This document shows, in pieces, positions 23,993 to 34,600 of a stretch of DNA of 64,000 bases (the first letter of the stretch is position 1; each line of letters starts with the position of its first letter). The notes beneath the pieces were generated by a model. The model did no database searches and was not told the origin of the DNA. It saw nothing but the letters and a program-made list of their open reading frames with translations. Origin of the DNA: Tragulus kanchil (taxonomy: Eukaryota; Chordata; Mammalia; Artiodactyla; Tragulidae). The DNA is taken from assembly GCA_022376925.1 (NCBI GenBank), contig JAIOJX010000004.1, positions 129,357,123 to 129,421,122 of the forward strand. Reading direction: 5' to 3'. A program made the translations under genes and the position numbers.

Positions 23993-24342
23993 GGCTTCTC
24001 TGGTAGCTCAGTGGTAAAGAGTTTGCCTGCCAATGAAGGAGACAACGGGTTTGATCCCTGATCCAGGAAGATCCCACATGCTGTGGAGCAAATAAGCCAG
24101 TGAGCCACAACTATGGAGCCTGTGCTTTAGAGCCTCGGAGCTGCAACTATTGAGCCCATGTGCCGCAACTACTGAAGCCTGTGTGCCTTAGAGCCTGAGT
24201 AGTACAAGAAGAAAGTCACTGCAACAAGAAGCCTGCTCACCTCAACTAGAGAGTAGTCCCCACTCCCTACAACTAGAGAAGAGCCTGCAACAGCAGTGAA
24301 AACCCAGGATAGCCAAAAATAAATAAATAAAAATTAAAACAA
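23993..24342 (+). mobile_element. CHR-2 type SINE, sense
   Basis: A tRNA-Glu head ('ggcttctctggtagctcagt', 'gggtttgatccctgatccag') is followed by the repetitive CHR-2 body with alternating 'gagccacaactatggagcc' and 'gcaactactgaagcctgtg' motifs, and an AAATA tail. A diverged target duplication is seen (aaaaattcaacacggag / aaaaattccaagtggag). The second copy is about 25099-25446. Confidence 0.88.
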
Positions 24343-24384
24343 AAATTCCAAGTGGAGAACTGATTCATTTGTTCATTCATTCAT

Positions 24385-24990
24385 TTGTTCATTCAGCAAA
24401 TACTTAGTAAGTGTCCGCTGGATACCACACACTATTCCGGGCACTGTGGATATAGTGGATATAGTAGTGAACAAGAGAAGTAAAGCCCTTGCCTTCATAG
24501 AGCTTTTATTCTAGAGTATTCTGTGAAGGCAAAAAAGCAAAGAATCCACTTAAGAGACCACTGCAAGGATTCTGATGACTTGGACAAGACAGGGAGAAGA
24601 AATGGACAAATACAAATTATTCTGTAGAGGTACAACAGATAGGATTAGAAAGGTAAAGGAAAGAGAACCTGGGAATGACTCCCATCTCACACTGATGGGC
24701 ATAATGCTAGTTACTAAAATAGAGGGAAACAGAAGAGATACACATCTAGGGAGGAAAACCAAGAGTTTCAGACATCCGAAGAAGAATTATCCAGGAGACT
24801 GTTGAATTCAGGAGCCTAAAGTTTGGTGGAGAGGGCATAACTCGAGTTACAAAGCTAAGACAGCTGGGCATAGAGGTGGCATTCAAAGCCATACGCTTTA
24901 GGAAAAGGGTTCAAATAAGGGGAGCACACCCAGGATCAAACTTGGAGGAGTTGAACAGAAGACTGGACATAAAGTCAGTGAAGCAGTCCA
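24385..24990 (+). mobile_element. Old L2-age repeat, tentative
   Basis: 'ggataccacacactattccg', 'gtagtgaacaagagaagtaa' and 'gcccttgccttcatagagct' resemble a common old mammalian repeat. Later parts (24600-24950) may be its continuation. The duplicate is at about 25490-26063 and again, in part, after 26880. Confidence 0.45.
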
Positions 24991-25733
24991 TGGCCAGACT
25001 GAAAGTTCTGGACTCCACTCTAAACTGGGAAAACCACTGGATGATTTTAAGAAGGGAATGGGCATCATCTGATTTATGTTAAAAATTCAACACGGAGGGG
25101 CTTCTCTGGTAGCTCAGTGGTAAAGAGTTTGCCTGCCAATGAAGGAGACAACGGGTTTGATCCCTGATCCAGGAAGATCCCACATGCTGTGGAGCAAATA
25201 AGCCAGTGAGCCACAACTATGGAGCCTGTGCTTTAGAGCCTCGGAGCTGCAACTATTGAGCCCATGTGCCGCAACTACTGAAGCCTGTGTGCCTTAGAGC
25301 CTGAGTAGTACAAGAAGAAAGTCACTGCAACAAGAAGCCTGCTCACCTCAACTAGAGAGTAGTCCCCACTCCCTACAACTAGAGAAGAGCCTGCAACAGC
25401 AGTGAAAACCCAGGATAGCCAAAAATAAATAAATAAAAATTAAAACAAAAATTCCAAGTGGAGAACTGATTCATTTGTTCATTCATTCATTTGTTCATTC
25501 AGCAAATACTTAGTAAGTGTCCGCTGGATACCACACACTATTCCGGGCACTGTGGATATAGTGGATATAGTAGTGAACAAGAGAAGTAAAGCCCTTGCCT
25601 TCATAGAGCTTTTATTCTAGAGTATTCTGTGAAGGCAAAAAAGCAAAGAATCCACTTAAGAGACCACTGCAAGGATTCTGATGACTTGGACAAGACAGGG
25701 AGAAGAAATGGACAAATACAAATTATTCTGTAG

Positions 25734-28020
25734 AGGTACAACAGATAGGATTAGAAAGGTAAAGGAAAGAGAACCTGGGAATGACTCCCATCTCACACTG
25801 ATGGGCATAATGCTAGTTACTAAAATAGAGGGAAACAGAAGAGATACACATCTAGGGAGGAAAACCAAGAGTTTCAGACATCCGAAGAAGAATTATCCAG
25901 GAGACTGTTGAATTCAGGAGCCTAAAGTTTGGTGGAGAGGGCATAACTCGAGTTACAAAGCTAAGACAGCTGGGCATAGAGGTGGCATTCAAAGCCATAC
26001 GCTTTAGGAAAAGGGTTCAAATAAGGGGAGCACACCCAGGATCAAACTTGGAGGAGTTGAACAAAGAAAGTGAAAAAGCAAAGACTATTGAGAAGCAGGG
26101 ATTAGGGAGGAAACAGTGAGGAAATGCATCCTGTCTGTGGCAGAAGATGTGTGCTGACAGGATCTCCCATCAAGAAACCACTTACCATTCAGGTGTAAGG
26201 AGTGCAGTTAGCTGACAACCTCTAGCTGTTAACAGCCTCCGAATCGGCAAAGATTTTAAGCCAAAGCCACAGTCTTCCCCGATCACCCTAGCTCATCACT
26301 GAGCACAATACAGGTAGCATGGCTGGGCCAAATCTGCCTAATGAAGGTCTCTTTTAATGAGAATCTTTGTTGCAGAGCTCCTGGTAGGGTTGCTAAGGAC
26401 TTTTTTTCTTTTTATTTATTTTATAATTTTTATTTTACTTCTCACTTTCAGAGTTCTGTTATCTACAGACATGCACGATCCCAGACTAGTCACATGTATA
26501 TCCCCCCCATCCGACCCCTCCAGGCCGTCACACAGTGCCCCAGCAGGATCCTCTTCTCGCACAGCACAACGACAATAGCTATTTTTTTCACATATGATAG
26601 TATAGGTTTTCATGTCACTTCCTTTATGCCTCCCACCAATTGCCCATTCCCCACAATGTCCATGTGTCTGTTCTCCATGTCTGCTTTTTCATTGCTTAAT
26701 TGCGTGTGTTATCATTACCATCCTGCTAGATTCCATATATATGGAATACTGTATAGTATAGTATACAGTATTTAGAATACTGTACTTGTCTTTCTCTTTT
26801 GACTGACTTCACTTTATGCTAGGTTCTAGATCCGACCACCTCACTAGGACTGATTCTTCTGCATTTCTTTTCTAGATCCAGGTACAACAGATAGGATTAG
26901 AAAGGTAAAGGAAAGAGAACCTGGGAATGACTCCCATCTCACACTGATGGGCATAATGCTAGTTACTAAAATAGAGGGAAACAGAAGAGATACACATCTA
27001 GGGAGGAAAACCAAGAGTTTCAGACATCCGAAGAAGAATTATCCAGGAGACTGTTGAATTCAGGAGCCTAAAGTTTGGTGGAGAGGGCATAACTCGAGTT
27101 ACAAAGCTAAGACAGCTGGGCATAGAGGTGGCATTCAAAGCCATACGCTTTAGGAAAAGGGTTCAAATAAGGGGAGCACACCCAGGATCAAACTTGGAGG
27201 AGTTGAACAAAGAAAGTGAAAAAGCAAAGACTATTGAGAAGCAGGGATTAGGGAGGAAACAGTGAGGAAATGCATCCTGTCTGTGGCAGAAGATGTGTGC
27301 TGACAGGATCTCCCATCAAGAAACCACTTACCATTCAGGTGTAAGGAGTGCAGTTAGCTGACAACCTCTAGCTGTTAACAGCCTCCGAATCGGCAAAGAT
27401 TTTAAGCCAAAGCCACAGTCTTCCCCGATCACCCTAGCTCATCACTGAGCACAATACAGGTAGCATGGCTGGGCCAAATCTGCCTAATGAAGGTCTCTTT
27501 TAATGAGAATCTTTGTTGCAGAGCTCCTGGTAGGGTTGCTAAGGACTTTTTTTCTTTTTATTTATTTTATAATTTTTATTTTACTTCTCACTTTCAGAGT
27601 TCTGTTATCTACAGACATGCACGATCCCAGACTAGTCACATGTATATCCCCCCCATCCGACCCCTCCAGGCCGTCACACAGTGCCCCAGCAGGATCCTCT
27701 TCTCGCACAGCACAACGACAATAGCTATTTTTTTCACATATGATAGTATAGGTTTTCATGTCACTTCCTTTATGCCTCCCACCAATTGCCCATTCCCCAC
27801 AATGTCCATGTGTCTGTTCTCCATGTCTGCTTTTTCATTGCTTAATTGCGTGTGTTATCATTACCATCCTGCTAGATTCCATATATATGGAATACTGTAT
27901 AGTATAGTATACAGTATTTAGAATACTGTACTTGTCTTTCTCTTTTTGACTGACTTCACTTTTTATGCTAGGTTCTAGATCCGACCACCTCACTAGGACT
28001 GATTCTTCTGCATTTCTTTT
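25734..28020. repeat. Tandem direct duplication 8 (probable assembly overlap)
   Basis: Copy A is 25734-26871, an 8-base filler follows, and copy B is 26880-28020, with an offset of 1146. Copy A begins inside copy B of duplication 7 and ends inside the antisense L1. The boundary has no relation to the L1 end. Homopolymer differences (ctctttt/ctcttttt, ctttatgc/ctttttatgc) appear near the end of copy A. Confidence 0.92.
26401..26871 (-). mobile_element. Antisense L1, 3' end, first (redundant) copy
   Basis: This is the same poly(T)-led L1 3' end that is continued properly from 27547. It is cut at the junction of duplication 8. The 12-bp target-site sequence GTTGCTAAGGAC precedes it at 26389-26400. 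The 144-codon ORF at 26341-26775 is antisense noise from the L1. Confidence 0.85.
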
Positions 28021-28365
28021 TACAGCTGAGTAGTATTCCACTGTATATATGTACCAGAGCTTCTGGATCCATTCATTCGTCGATGGACATCTAGGTGGCT
28101 TCCATGTTCTAGCTATTGTATAGAGAGCTGCAATGAACACTGGGGTACAGGTACCTCTTTCAGTTTTGATTTCATCTGGGTATAAGCCTAAGAGTGGGAT
28201 TGCTGGGTCATATGGTGCTTCTATTTTCAGTTTTTTAAGAAATCTCCAGACTGTCTTCCATAGAGGCTGTACCAATTTATATTCCCACCAGCAACGCAAG
28301 AGGGTTCCCTTTTCTCCACACCCTCTCCAGCATTTATTGTCTGTAGATTTCTTGATGATGGCCAT
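27835..28365 (-). pseudogene. L1 ORF2 C-terminal fragment (copy A)
   Basis: A 176-codon open stretch encodes the ORF2p C-terminal region. Conserved pieces include [20 protein letters not shown] near residue 16 and [20 protein letters not shown] next to it, then the WYIYTVEYYSAVK block and [12 protein letters not shown] before the end. In active L1s this region is the cysteine-containing C-terminus of the RNP protein. Here it lacks the rest of ORF2 in frame and so is a dead fragment. The last 25 residues read past the usual stop. An identical copy lies at 28918-29448 because of duplication 9. Confidence 0.9.
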
Positions 28366-28917
28366 TCTGACGGGTGTGAGGTGATATTGTAGTTTTGATT
28401 TGCATTTCTCTAATAATAAGTGAAGTTGAGTATTGTTTCATATGTTTTTTGGCCATCTGTATGTCCTCTTTGGAGAGGTGTCTGTTTAGGTCTTTTTACC
28501 ATTTTTTGATTGGGTCGTTCATTTTCCCTGTGCTGAGTTGTCTGAGTTGCTTGTAGATTTTGGAGATTAATTCTTTGTCTGTTGTTTCATTTGCTATGAC
28601 TTTCTCCCATTCTGTGGGCTGTCTGTTCAGCTTTTTTGTAATTTCTTTTGCTGTACAAAAGCTTTTAAGTTTCATTAGGTCCCACATGTTCATTTTTGGT
28701 TTAGTTCTGCCTATTACAACCCGACTAGTCACATGTATATCCCATCCGACCCTCCAGGCCGTCACACAGTGCCCCAGCAGGATCCTCTTCTCGCACAACG
28801 ACAATAGCTATTTTTTTCACATATGATAGTATAGGTTTTCATGTCACTTCCTTTATGCCTCCCACCAATTGCCCATTCCCCACAATGTCCATGTGTCTGT
28901 TCTCCATGTCTGCTTTT

Positions 28918-29448
28918 TCATTGCTTAATTGCGTGTGTTATCATTACCATCCTGCTAGATTCCATATATATGGAATACTGTATAGTATAGTATACAGTAT
29001 TTAGAATACTGTACTTGTCTTTCTCTTTTTGACTGACTTCACTTTTTATGCTAGGTTCTAGATCCGACCACCTCACTAGGACTGATTCTTCTGCATTTCT
29101 TTTTACAGCTGAGTAGTATTCCACTGTATATATGTACCAGAGCTTCTGGATCCATTCATTCGTCGATGGACATCTAGGTGGCTTCCATGTTCTAGCTATT
29201 GTATAGAGAGCTGCAATGAACACTGGGGTACAGGTACCTCTTTCAGTTTTGATTTCATCTGGGTATAAGCCTAAGAGTGGGATTGCTGGGTCATATGGTG
29301 CTTCTATTTTCAGTTTTTTAAGAAATCTCCAGACTGTCTTCCATAGAGGCTGTACCAATTTATATTCCCACCAGCAACGCAAGAGGGTTCCCTTTTCTCC
29401 ACACCCTCTCCAGCATTTATTGTCTGTAGATTTCTTGATGATGGCCAT
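28918..29448 (-). pseudogene. L1 ORF2 C-terminal fragment (copy B)
   Basis: Same 176-residue translation as 27835-28365, with no amino-acid change. It is connected upstream (higher coordinates) to the remaining ORF2 through 29579-29776, which encodes the [20 protein letters not shown] block in another segment. This copy, not copy A, is joined to the true continuation of the L1. Confidence 0.9.
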
Positions 29449-29955
29449 TCTGACGGGTGTGAGGTGATATTGTAGTTTTGATTTGCATTTCTCTAATAAT
29501 AAGTGAAGTTGAGTATTGTTTCATATGTTTTTTGGCCATCTGTATGTCCTCTTTGGAGAGGTGTCTGTTTAGGTCTTTTTACCATTTTTTGATTGGGTCG
29601 TTCATTTTCCCTGTGCTGAGTTGTCTGAGTTGCTTGTAGATTTTGGAGATTAATTCTTTGTCTGTTGTTTCATTTGCTATGACTTTCTCCCATTCTGTGG
29701 GCTGTCTGTTCAGCTTTTTTGTAATTTCTTTTGCTGTACAAAAGCTTTTAAGTTTCATTAGGTCCCACATGTTCATTTTTGGTTTTAGTTCTGCTATTCT
29801 AGTAGGTGGGTCAGAGAAGATCTTGCTTTAATTGATGTCCTTGAGGGTTTTGCCTATATTCTCCTCTAAGAGTTTGATGGTTTCTGGTCTTACATTGAGG
29901 TCTTTAATCCATTTTGAGCTTATCTTTGTGTATGGTGTTAGGGAATGTTCCAACT

Positions 29956-31032
29956 TCATTTTTTTGCATGTAGCTGTCCAATTTTCCCAGCACCATATGG
30001 TGAAGAGGCTGGCTTTGTCCCATTTATATGTTCGCCTCCTTTGTCAAAAATAAGGTACCCATAGGTGCGTGGGTTTATCTCTGGGTTCTCGATCTTGTTC
30101 CATTGGTCGATATTTCTGTTTTTGTGCCAGTAACATACTGTCTTGTTGACTGTTGCTTTGTAGTATAGTCTGAAGTTAGGGAGGCTGATCCCTCCAGCTC
30201 CGTTTTTCTTTCTAAGGATTGCTTTGGCTATTTGGGGTCTTTCGTGTTTCCATGTGTACTGTGTTATTCTTTGGTCTAGTTCTGTGAAGAATGTCATTGG
30301 TAGTTTGATAGGGATCACATTGAATCTATAGATGATATTTGGTAGTATGGTCATTTTCACAATATTGATTCCTCCGACCCAGGAACATGGAATATCTCTC
30401 CATCTGTTTAAGTCTTCTTTAATTTCTTTCATTAGTGTCTTGTAATTTTCTGTGTGCAGTTCTTTTGTTTCTTTGAGTAGGTTTATTCCAAGATATTTTA
30501 TTCTCTTGGTTGTAATGGTGAAGGGGATTACATCTTTGATTTCGTTTTCTGATTTTTCATTGTTTGTGTATAGGAATGCCAGTGATTTCTGTATACTGAT
30601 TTTGTATCTTGCAACTTTGCTGAATTCATTGATCACCTCTAGTAGTTTTGTAATAGTGTCTTTGAGGTTTTCTATGTATAATATCATGTCATCTGCAAAT
30701 AGAGAGAGCTTGACTTCTTCCTTTCCAATCTGGATTCCTTTGATTTCTTTCTCTTCTCTTATTGCCGTTGCTAGAACTTCCAGGACTATGTTGAATAGTA
30801 GTGGTGAAAGTGGACACCCCTGTCTTGTTTCTGATCTTAGAGCGAATGCTTTCAGTTTGTCACCACTGAAGATAATGTTCGCTGTGGGCTTCTCATACAT
30901 GGCTTTCACTATGTTGAGATAGGATCCTTCTATGCCCATTTTTTGAAGAGTTTTTATCATAAATGGGTGCTGGATTTTGTCAAAGGCTTTTTCTGCATCT
31001 ATTGAGATCATCGTGTGATTTTTGTCTCTCAA
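29956..31032 (-). pseudogene. L1 ORF2 reverse transcriptase domain, frameshifted
   Basis: A 358-codon open stretch carries the catalytic core of a non-LTR reverse transcriptase. Motif A is [10 protein letters not shown] (residues 11-20, catalytic Asp12). The [12 protein letters not shown] motif is at 70-81. The catalytic FADD is at 112-115, followed by the thumb-like region with KYLGINL. Both active-site aspartates are retained. The frame is lost at the C-terminal end (around 30010-30050, where the expected LFNKWCWEN-like region is replaced by an out-of-frame tail). There is also a break upstream of residue 1, near 31190, so no functional protein is expected. ORF2p normally reverse-transcribes L1 RNA at the nicked target. 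The element is 5'-truncated, without ORF1, endonuclease or promoter. Confidence 0.92.
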
Positions 31033-31390
31033 TTTTTGATATGGTGTACTACATTGACTGATTTGCGGATATCACAGAATCCTTTGCATGCCTGGGATGA
31101 ACCTGACTTGATCATGATGTACGAGTTGTTTAATGTGTTTTTGAATTCTGTTTGCTAGGATTTTGTTGAGGATTTTGGCACATAAATCATCAGTGAAATT
31201 GGTCTATAATTTTCTTTTTTTGTGTTGTCTTTGCCTGGCTTAGGTATCAGGGTGATGGCAGCCTTGTAGAATGTGTTTGGAAGTTCTTCTTCCTGTGCAA
31301 TTTTTTGGAAGAGTTTTAGAAGGACAGGCATTAGCTCTTCTTTAAATGTTTGGTAGAATTCACTTGTGAAGCCATCTGGTTGCCAAGGAC

Positions 31391-31585
31391 TTTTGTCAGA
31401 TCTGCACTACAGTCTGAAGTTTCCCCTGCCCAATTCTGCTTCCTCCCCACTTTCTTTCTTCCTTTCTGAAGCCTTGACTAATCTAATCCTGCTCCCTTCC
31501 TCTTGGGTCTTTCACTGGCAAGCCCTTCCTCCTGACAAGCCTCTGGCACACGTCTCTCCATCTCAACCCCTGCATCCCAGAGGAC
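31391..31585 (+). other. Right flank of the L1, possibly an old repeat
   Basis: 'cctgcccaattctgcttcct', 'tgaagccttgactaatctaa' and 'cacacgtctctccatctcaa' have the feel of an old eutherian LTR-like element, but I cannot name it. The duplicate is at 32525-32719, continuing to about 32760. Confidence 0.4.
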
Positions 31586-32512
31586 GTGTGCAGTTCTTTT
31601 GTTTCTTTGAGTAGGTTTATTCCAAGATATTTTATTCTCTTGGTTGTAATGGTGAAGGGGATTACATCTTTGATTTCGTTTTCTGATTTTTCATTGTTTG
31701 TGTATAGGAATGCCAGTGATTTCTGTATACTGATTTTGTATCTTGCAACTTTGCTGAATTCATTGATCACCTCTAGTAGTTTTGTAATAGTGTCTTTGAG
31801 GTTTTCTATGTATAATATCATGTCATCTGCAAATAGAGAGAGCTTGACTTCTTCCTTTCCAATCTGGATTCCTTTGATTTCTTTCTCTTCTCTTATTGCC
31901 GTTGCTAGAACTTCCAGGACTATGTTGAATAGTAGTGGTGAAAGTGGACACCCCTGTCTTGTTTCTGATCTTAGAGCGAATGCTTTCAGTTTGTCACCAC
32001 TGAAGATAATGTTCGCTGTGGGCTTCTCATACATGGCTTTCACTATGTTGAGATAGGATCCTTCTATGCCCATTTTTTGAAGAGTTTTTATCATAAATGG
32101 GTGCTGGATTTTGTCAAAGGCTTTTTCTGCATCTATTGAGATCATCGTGTGATTTTTGTCTCTCAATTTTTGATATGGTGTACTACATTGACTGATTTGC
32201 GGATATCACAGAATCCTTTGCATGCCTGGGATGAACCTGACTTGATCATGATGTACGAGTTGTTTAATGTGTTTTTGAATTCTGTTTGCTAGGATTTTGT
32301 TGAGGATTTTGGCACATAAATCATCAGTGAAATTGGTCTATAATTTTCTTTTTTTGTGTTGTCTTTGCCTGGCTTAGGTATCAGGGTGATGGCAGCCTTG
32401 TAGAATGTGTTTGGAAGTTCTTCTTCCTGTGCAATTTTTTGGAAGAGTTTTAGAAGGACAGGCATTAGCTCTTCTTTAAATGTTTGGTAGAATTCACTTG
32501 TGAAGCCATCTG
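31586..32512 (-). mobile_element. Antisense L1, 5' part, second (redundant) copy
   Basis: A repeat of 30452-31378 with the same RT motifs and the same 5' truncation point. The target sequence GTTGCCAAGGAC recurs at 32513-32524. Confidence 0.9.
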
Positions 32513-32719
32513 GTTGCCAAGGACTTTTGTCAGATCTGCACTACAGTCTGAAGTTTCCCCTGCCCAATTCTGCTTCCTCCCCACTTTCTTTCTTCCTTTC
32601 TGAAGCCTTGACTAATCTAATCCTGCTCCCTTCCTCTTGGGTCTTTCACTGGCAAGCCCTTCCTCCTGACAAGCCTCTGGCACACGTCTCTCCATCTCAA
32701 CCCCTGCATCCCAGAGGAC

Positions 32720-33414
32720 CACATTCAACAGGGACAAAAACCACGAAGAAAGAATGCTCCAAGAAGGAAACGGCCCACTGTGATGAGGTTTGCTGAGAAG
32801 TCAAATAAGCAAAGGAGAGAGAACTACCTGTGAATTTGACAAAATGACAGTCATTGAGCATCCTGAAGAGGCCATTTTCAGGGCAGCAGTGTGAATCAAA
32901 ACTGAACTGAAATGGGCTGCAGGGTAAACGACAGCTGAGGACTGAGCATAGACTACAGATAACTGACTTGCTAAAGTTTTGTTTATATAACTCGCAGCTA
33001 TAACAAGTGCTCTGCAAGAATAGTACTAGGATTTCAGCAGTGGAACAGGGGAATCTAATTTACATGGGAGAAGGTATATCTGAGGTAGTCCAGTTTACCA
33101 GAATACTAGAAAGAGCATTCCCGGAAGAGGGAAAAGCAGGTGCTAAAGCTGAGGAGTGGGAGAGTTTGAGTTACTGGACAACCAGAAAACCAGTTGCTGC
33201 GGATGATATAAAGACAGCAAGGACCAGGTTACGCAGGGTCATGTGGGAAGTGATAAATATTTTGGATCTTAGCCTAAAGCCTAGACATTTTAAGCCGGGA
33301 CTTCATGATTTTTAGAACATATCACTATGTTTACAACTGGGGGAAAAAAATAGAAGTGAAATATTTGTTGAGAGCTAATGGCAATTTGTTTTTTTTTGTT
33401 TCTGGATTTTGTTT
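32720..33414. other. Mostly unannotated; possible old L2-age repeat
   Basis: The part from about 33080 to 33305 ('aagagcattcccggaagagg', 'gcagggtcatgtgggaagtg') resembles the old repeat type seen at 22640. Nothing was recognised in 32720-33080. Confidence 0.35.
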
Positions 33415-33492
33415 TCTTTAATTTTGATTGGCGTATAGTTGCTTTACAATGTTGTGTTAGTTTCTGCTGTAAAGTGAATTGGCTATACTGTG
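33415..33492 (-). mobile_element. L1 3'-end fragment, antisense
   Basis: 'ttgattggcgtatagttgct' followed by 'ttacaatgttgtgttagttt' is the reverse of a standard artiodactyl L1 3' end. Confidence 0.75.
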
Positions 33493-34204
33493 AGAGCACA
33501 GACGGTGATCTGAACTTGGGCAGTTGTGTGTGCATTCATTCAACTAATATTCAATAAATAAGAGAAGCAAATGGATTCAATATAGATTTTCAGAGGTAGA
33601 ATCTACAAAACTGTTGAAAATAGGCTTCAGAGATGGGGAGCTATCAGAGATAATTCCTAGGACTCTGGTTCAAGCAACTGAGCCAAACTGGCTATGATGT
33701 ACCAGCAGAGGTACACCAGCTTCTTAGGGGCCCCACAGACTAGATGTATCCAGCAGTCCCTTTTCTTGGTGGTACACCAAGTCTTTTTCATCCCACCCAA
33801 TAATCATAATACCAAAGGATACAACTGTGTAACACAATTGCATTACACGACACAGGCTTACACAGCATATTTCTCCTTCAATGCTTAACTGTCTTCATTT
33901 TGCCTGAGGGAGTGGATTGTCTACTAGAGCTGGAATCCAGTCATACATATTAATGACGCTCTTTTGACCTTTACATATAATTTTACACATATTTCAGGAA
34001 CAGGCCATAATCCCTCAGTCCAGCAACTTATTTATGAGTAGTTTTTGAAGCTGTTACCACTGGCTTCTCCTTTTGGCTTTTCCTGAGAGTTAGAAATCCC
34101 TGCTGAACATGAGCTAGTCCTTTCTTTCTCTTTGTATCTAAAACAATCACTAAACTCCATAAACCGGATCTTAACAGTCCTGAGCCTTTTCTTTTCCCAT
34201 TGTA

Positions 34205-34510
34205 GAGGACATTTTTTGGGGAAACCTCCACACTGTCCTGATAGTGGATACAACAGTTTACACTGACACCAAGAGTGCACAAGGGTTCTCTTTTCTCCAC
34301 ATCTTTGTCAGCATTTTTCATCTCCTGTCTTTTCTGATAACAGACCTCCTAACAGATGTGAGGTGATACTGCACTGGGGTTTTGATTTACATTTTCCTGG
34401 TGATTCGTGAGTTGTGTACCTTTCACTGTACCTGTCCAACTGCCTCCTTTTATGTGTTCCTATCATAGGTGTTCTTATCCTTTTATAAGTTAATTTGATA
34501 GTTATTTGTC
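34205..34510 (-). mobile_element. Old L1 ORF2 fragment, antisense
   Basis: Reverse L1 text: 'gggttctcttttctccacat', 'acagatgtgaggtgatactg' and 'ttttgatttacattttcctg'. It is much more diverged than the L1 at 27547. The duplicate is at 35294-35600. Confidence 0.75.
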
Positions 34511-34519
34511 AGTATCTTC

Positions 34520-34600
34520 CCAGACTGTAAGCTCACAAAAGCCCTTGGCACAGTGCCTGTGCATATCTTAAGAACTCAGAAACTATTTCTGCTATGGCTA
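34520..34600 (+). mobile_element. L2 3'-end-like fragment
   Basis: 'agactgtaagctcacaaaag' followed by 'ggcacagtgcctgtgcatat' is the L2 3'-end pattern. The duplicate is at about 35609-35690. Confidence 0.65.

Larger units (their letters stand above)
21850..24009. repeat. Tandem direct duplication 6 (probable assembly overlap)
   Basis: Copy A is 21850-22916, filler is 22917-22942, and copy B is 22943-24009. Copy A stops 24 bases into the CHR-2 SINE that is intact after copy B. The filler is scrambled text ending with a repeat of 'aaaaattcaacacggag'. The unit contains L2-like 3'-end sequence near 22085-22150. Confidence 0.92.
23842..26063. repeat. Tandem direct duplication 7 (probable assembly overlap)
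   Basis: Copy A is 23842-24956 and copy B is 24957-26063, with an offset of about 1106. Copy A starts inside copy B of duplication 6. The first 60 bases of copy B have several deletions relative to copy A ('gactgacggac' versus 'gactggac', and a missing 'cacagcttccagtc' region). After that the two are essentially identical. Confidence 0.92.
27631..29794. repeat. Tandem direct duplication 9 (probable assembly overlap)
   Basis: Copy A is 27631-28710, a 13-base filler follows, and copy B is 28724-29794, with an offset of 1083. The junction lies wholly inside the L1. The first 80 bases of copy B have several deletions relative to copy A ('tatatccccccccatccg' versus 'tatatcccatccg', and 'gcacagcacaacg' versus 'gcacaacg'). 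Confidence 0.92.
27547..31378 (-). mobile_element. 5'-truncated L1 LINE, antisense, with target-site duplications
   Basis: On the minus strand the element runs from the N-terminal part of the ORF2 reverse transcriptase (31378) to a 3'UTR and A tail (27547). The right flank has GTTGCCAAGGAC followed by TTTT (31379-31394). The left flank has GTTGCTAAGGAC followed by T's (27535-27546), so the duplicated target begins with AAAA on the element's strand, as expected for L1 endonuclease. Removing the redundant copy of duplication 9 leaves about 2.75 kb of L1. Its ORF2 is frameshifted and inactive. A redundant 5' part is at 31586-32512. Confidence 0.92.
30452..32719. repeat. Tandem direct duplication 10 (probable assembly overlap)
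   Basis: Copy A is 30452-31585 and copy B is 31586-32719, with an offset of 1134 and no filler. The copies are practically identical. The unit spans the 5' end of the antisense L1 and about 200 bp of its right flank. Reading across the junction creates a false 227-codon ORF (31483-32166). Confidence 0.93.

Noticed and set aside
26341..26775. 144-codon plus-strand ORF repeated at 27487-27921
   Set aside because: It is the antisense reading of an L1 3'UTR. Its duplication comes from the assembly stutter and not from selection on a gene pair.
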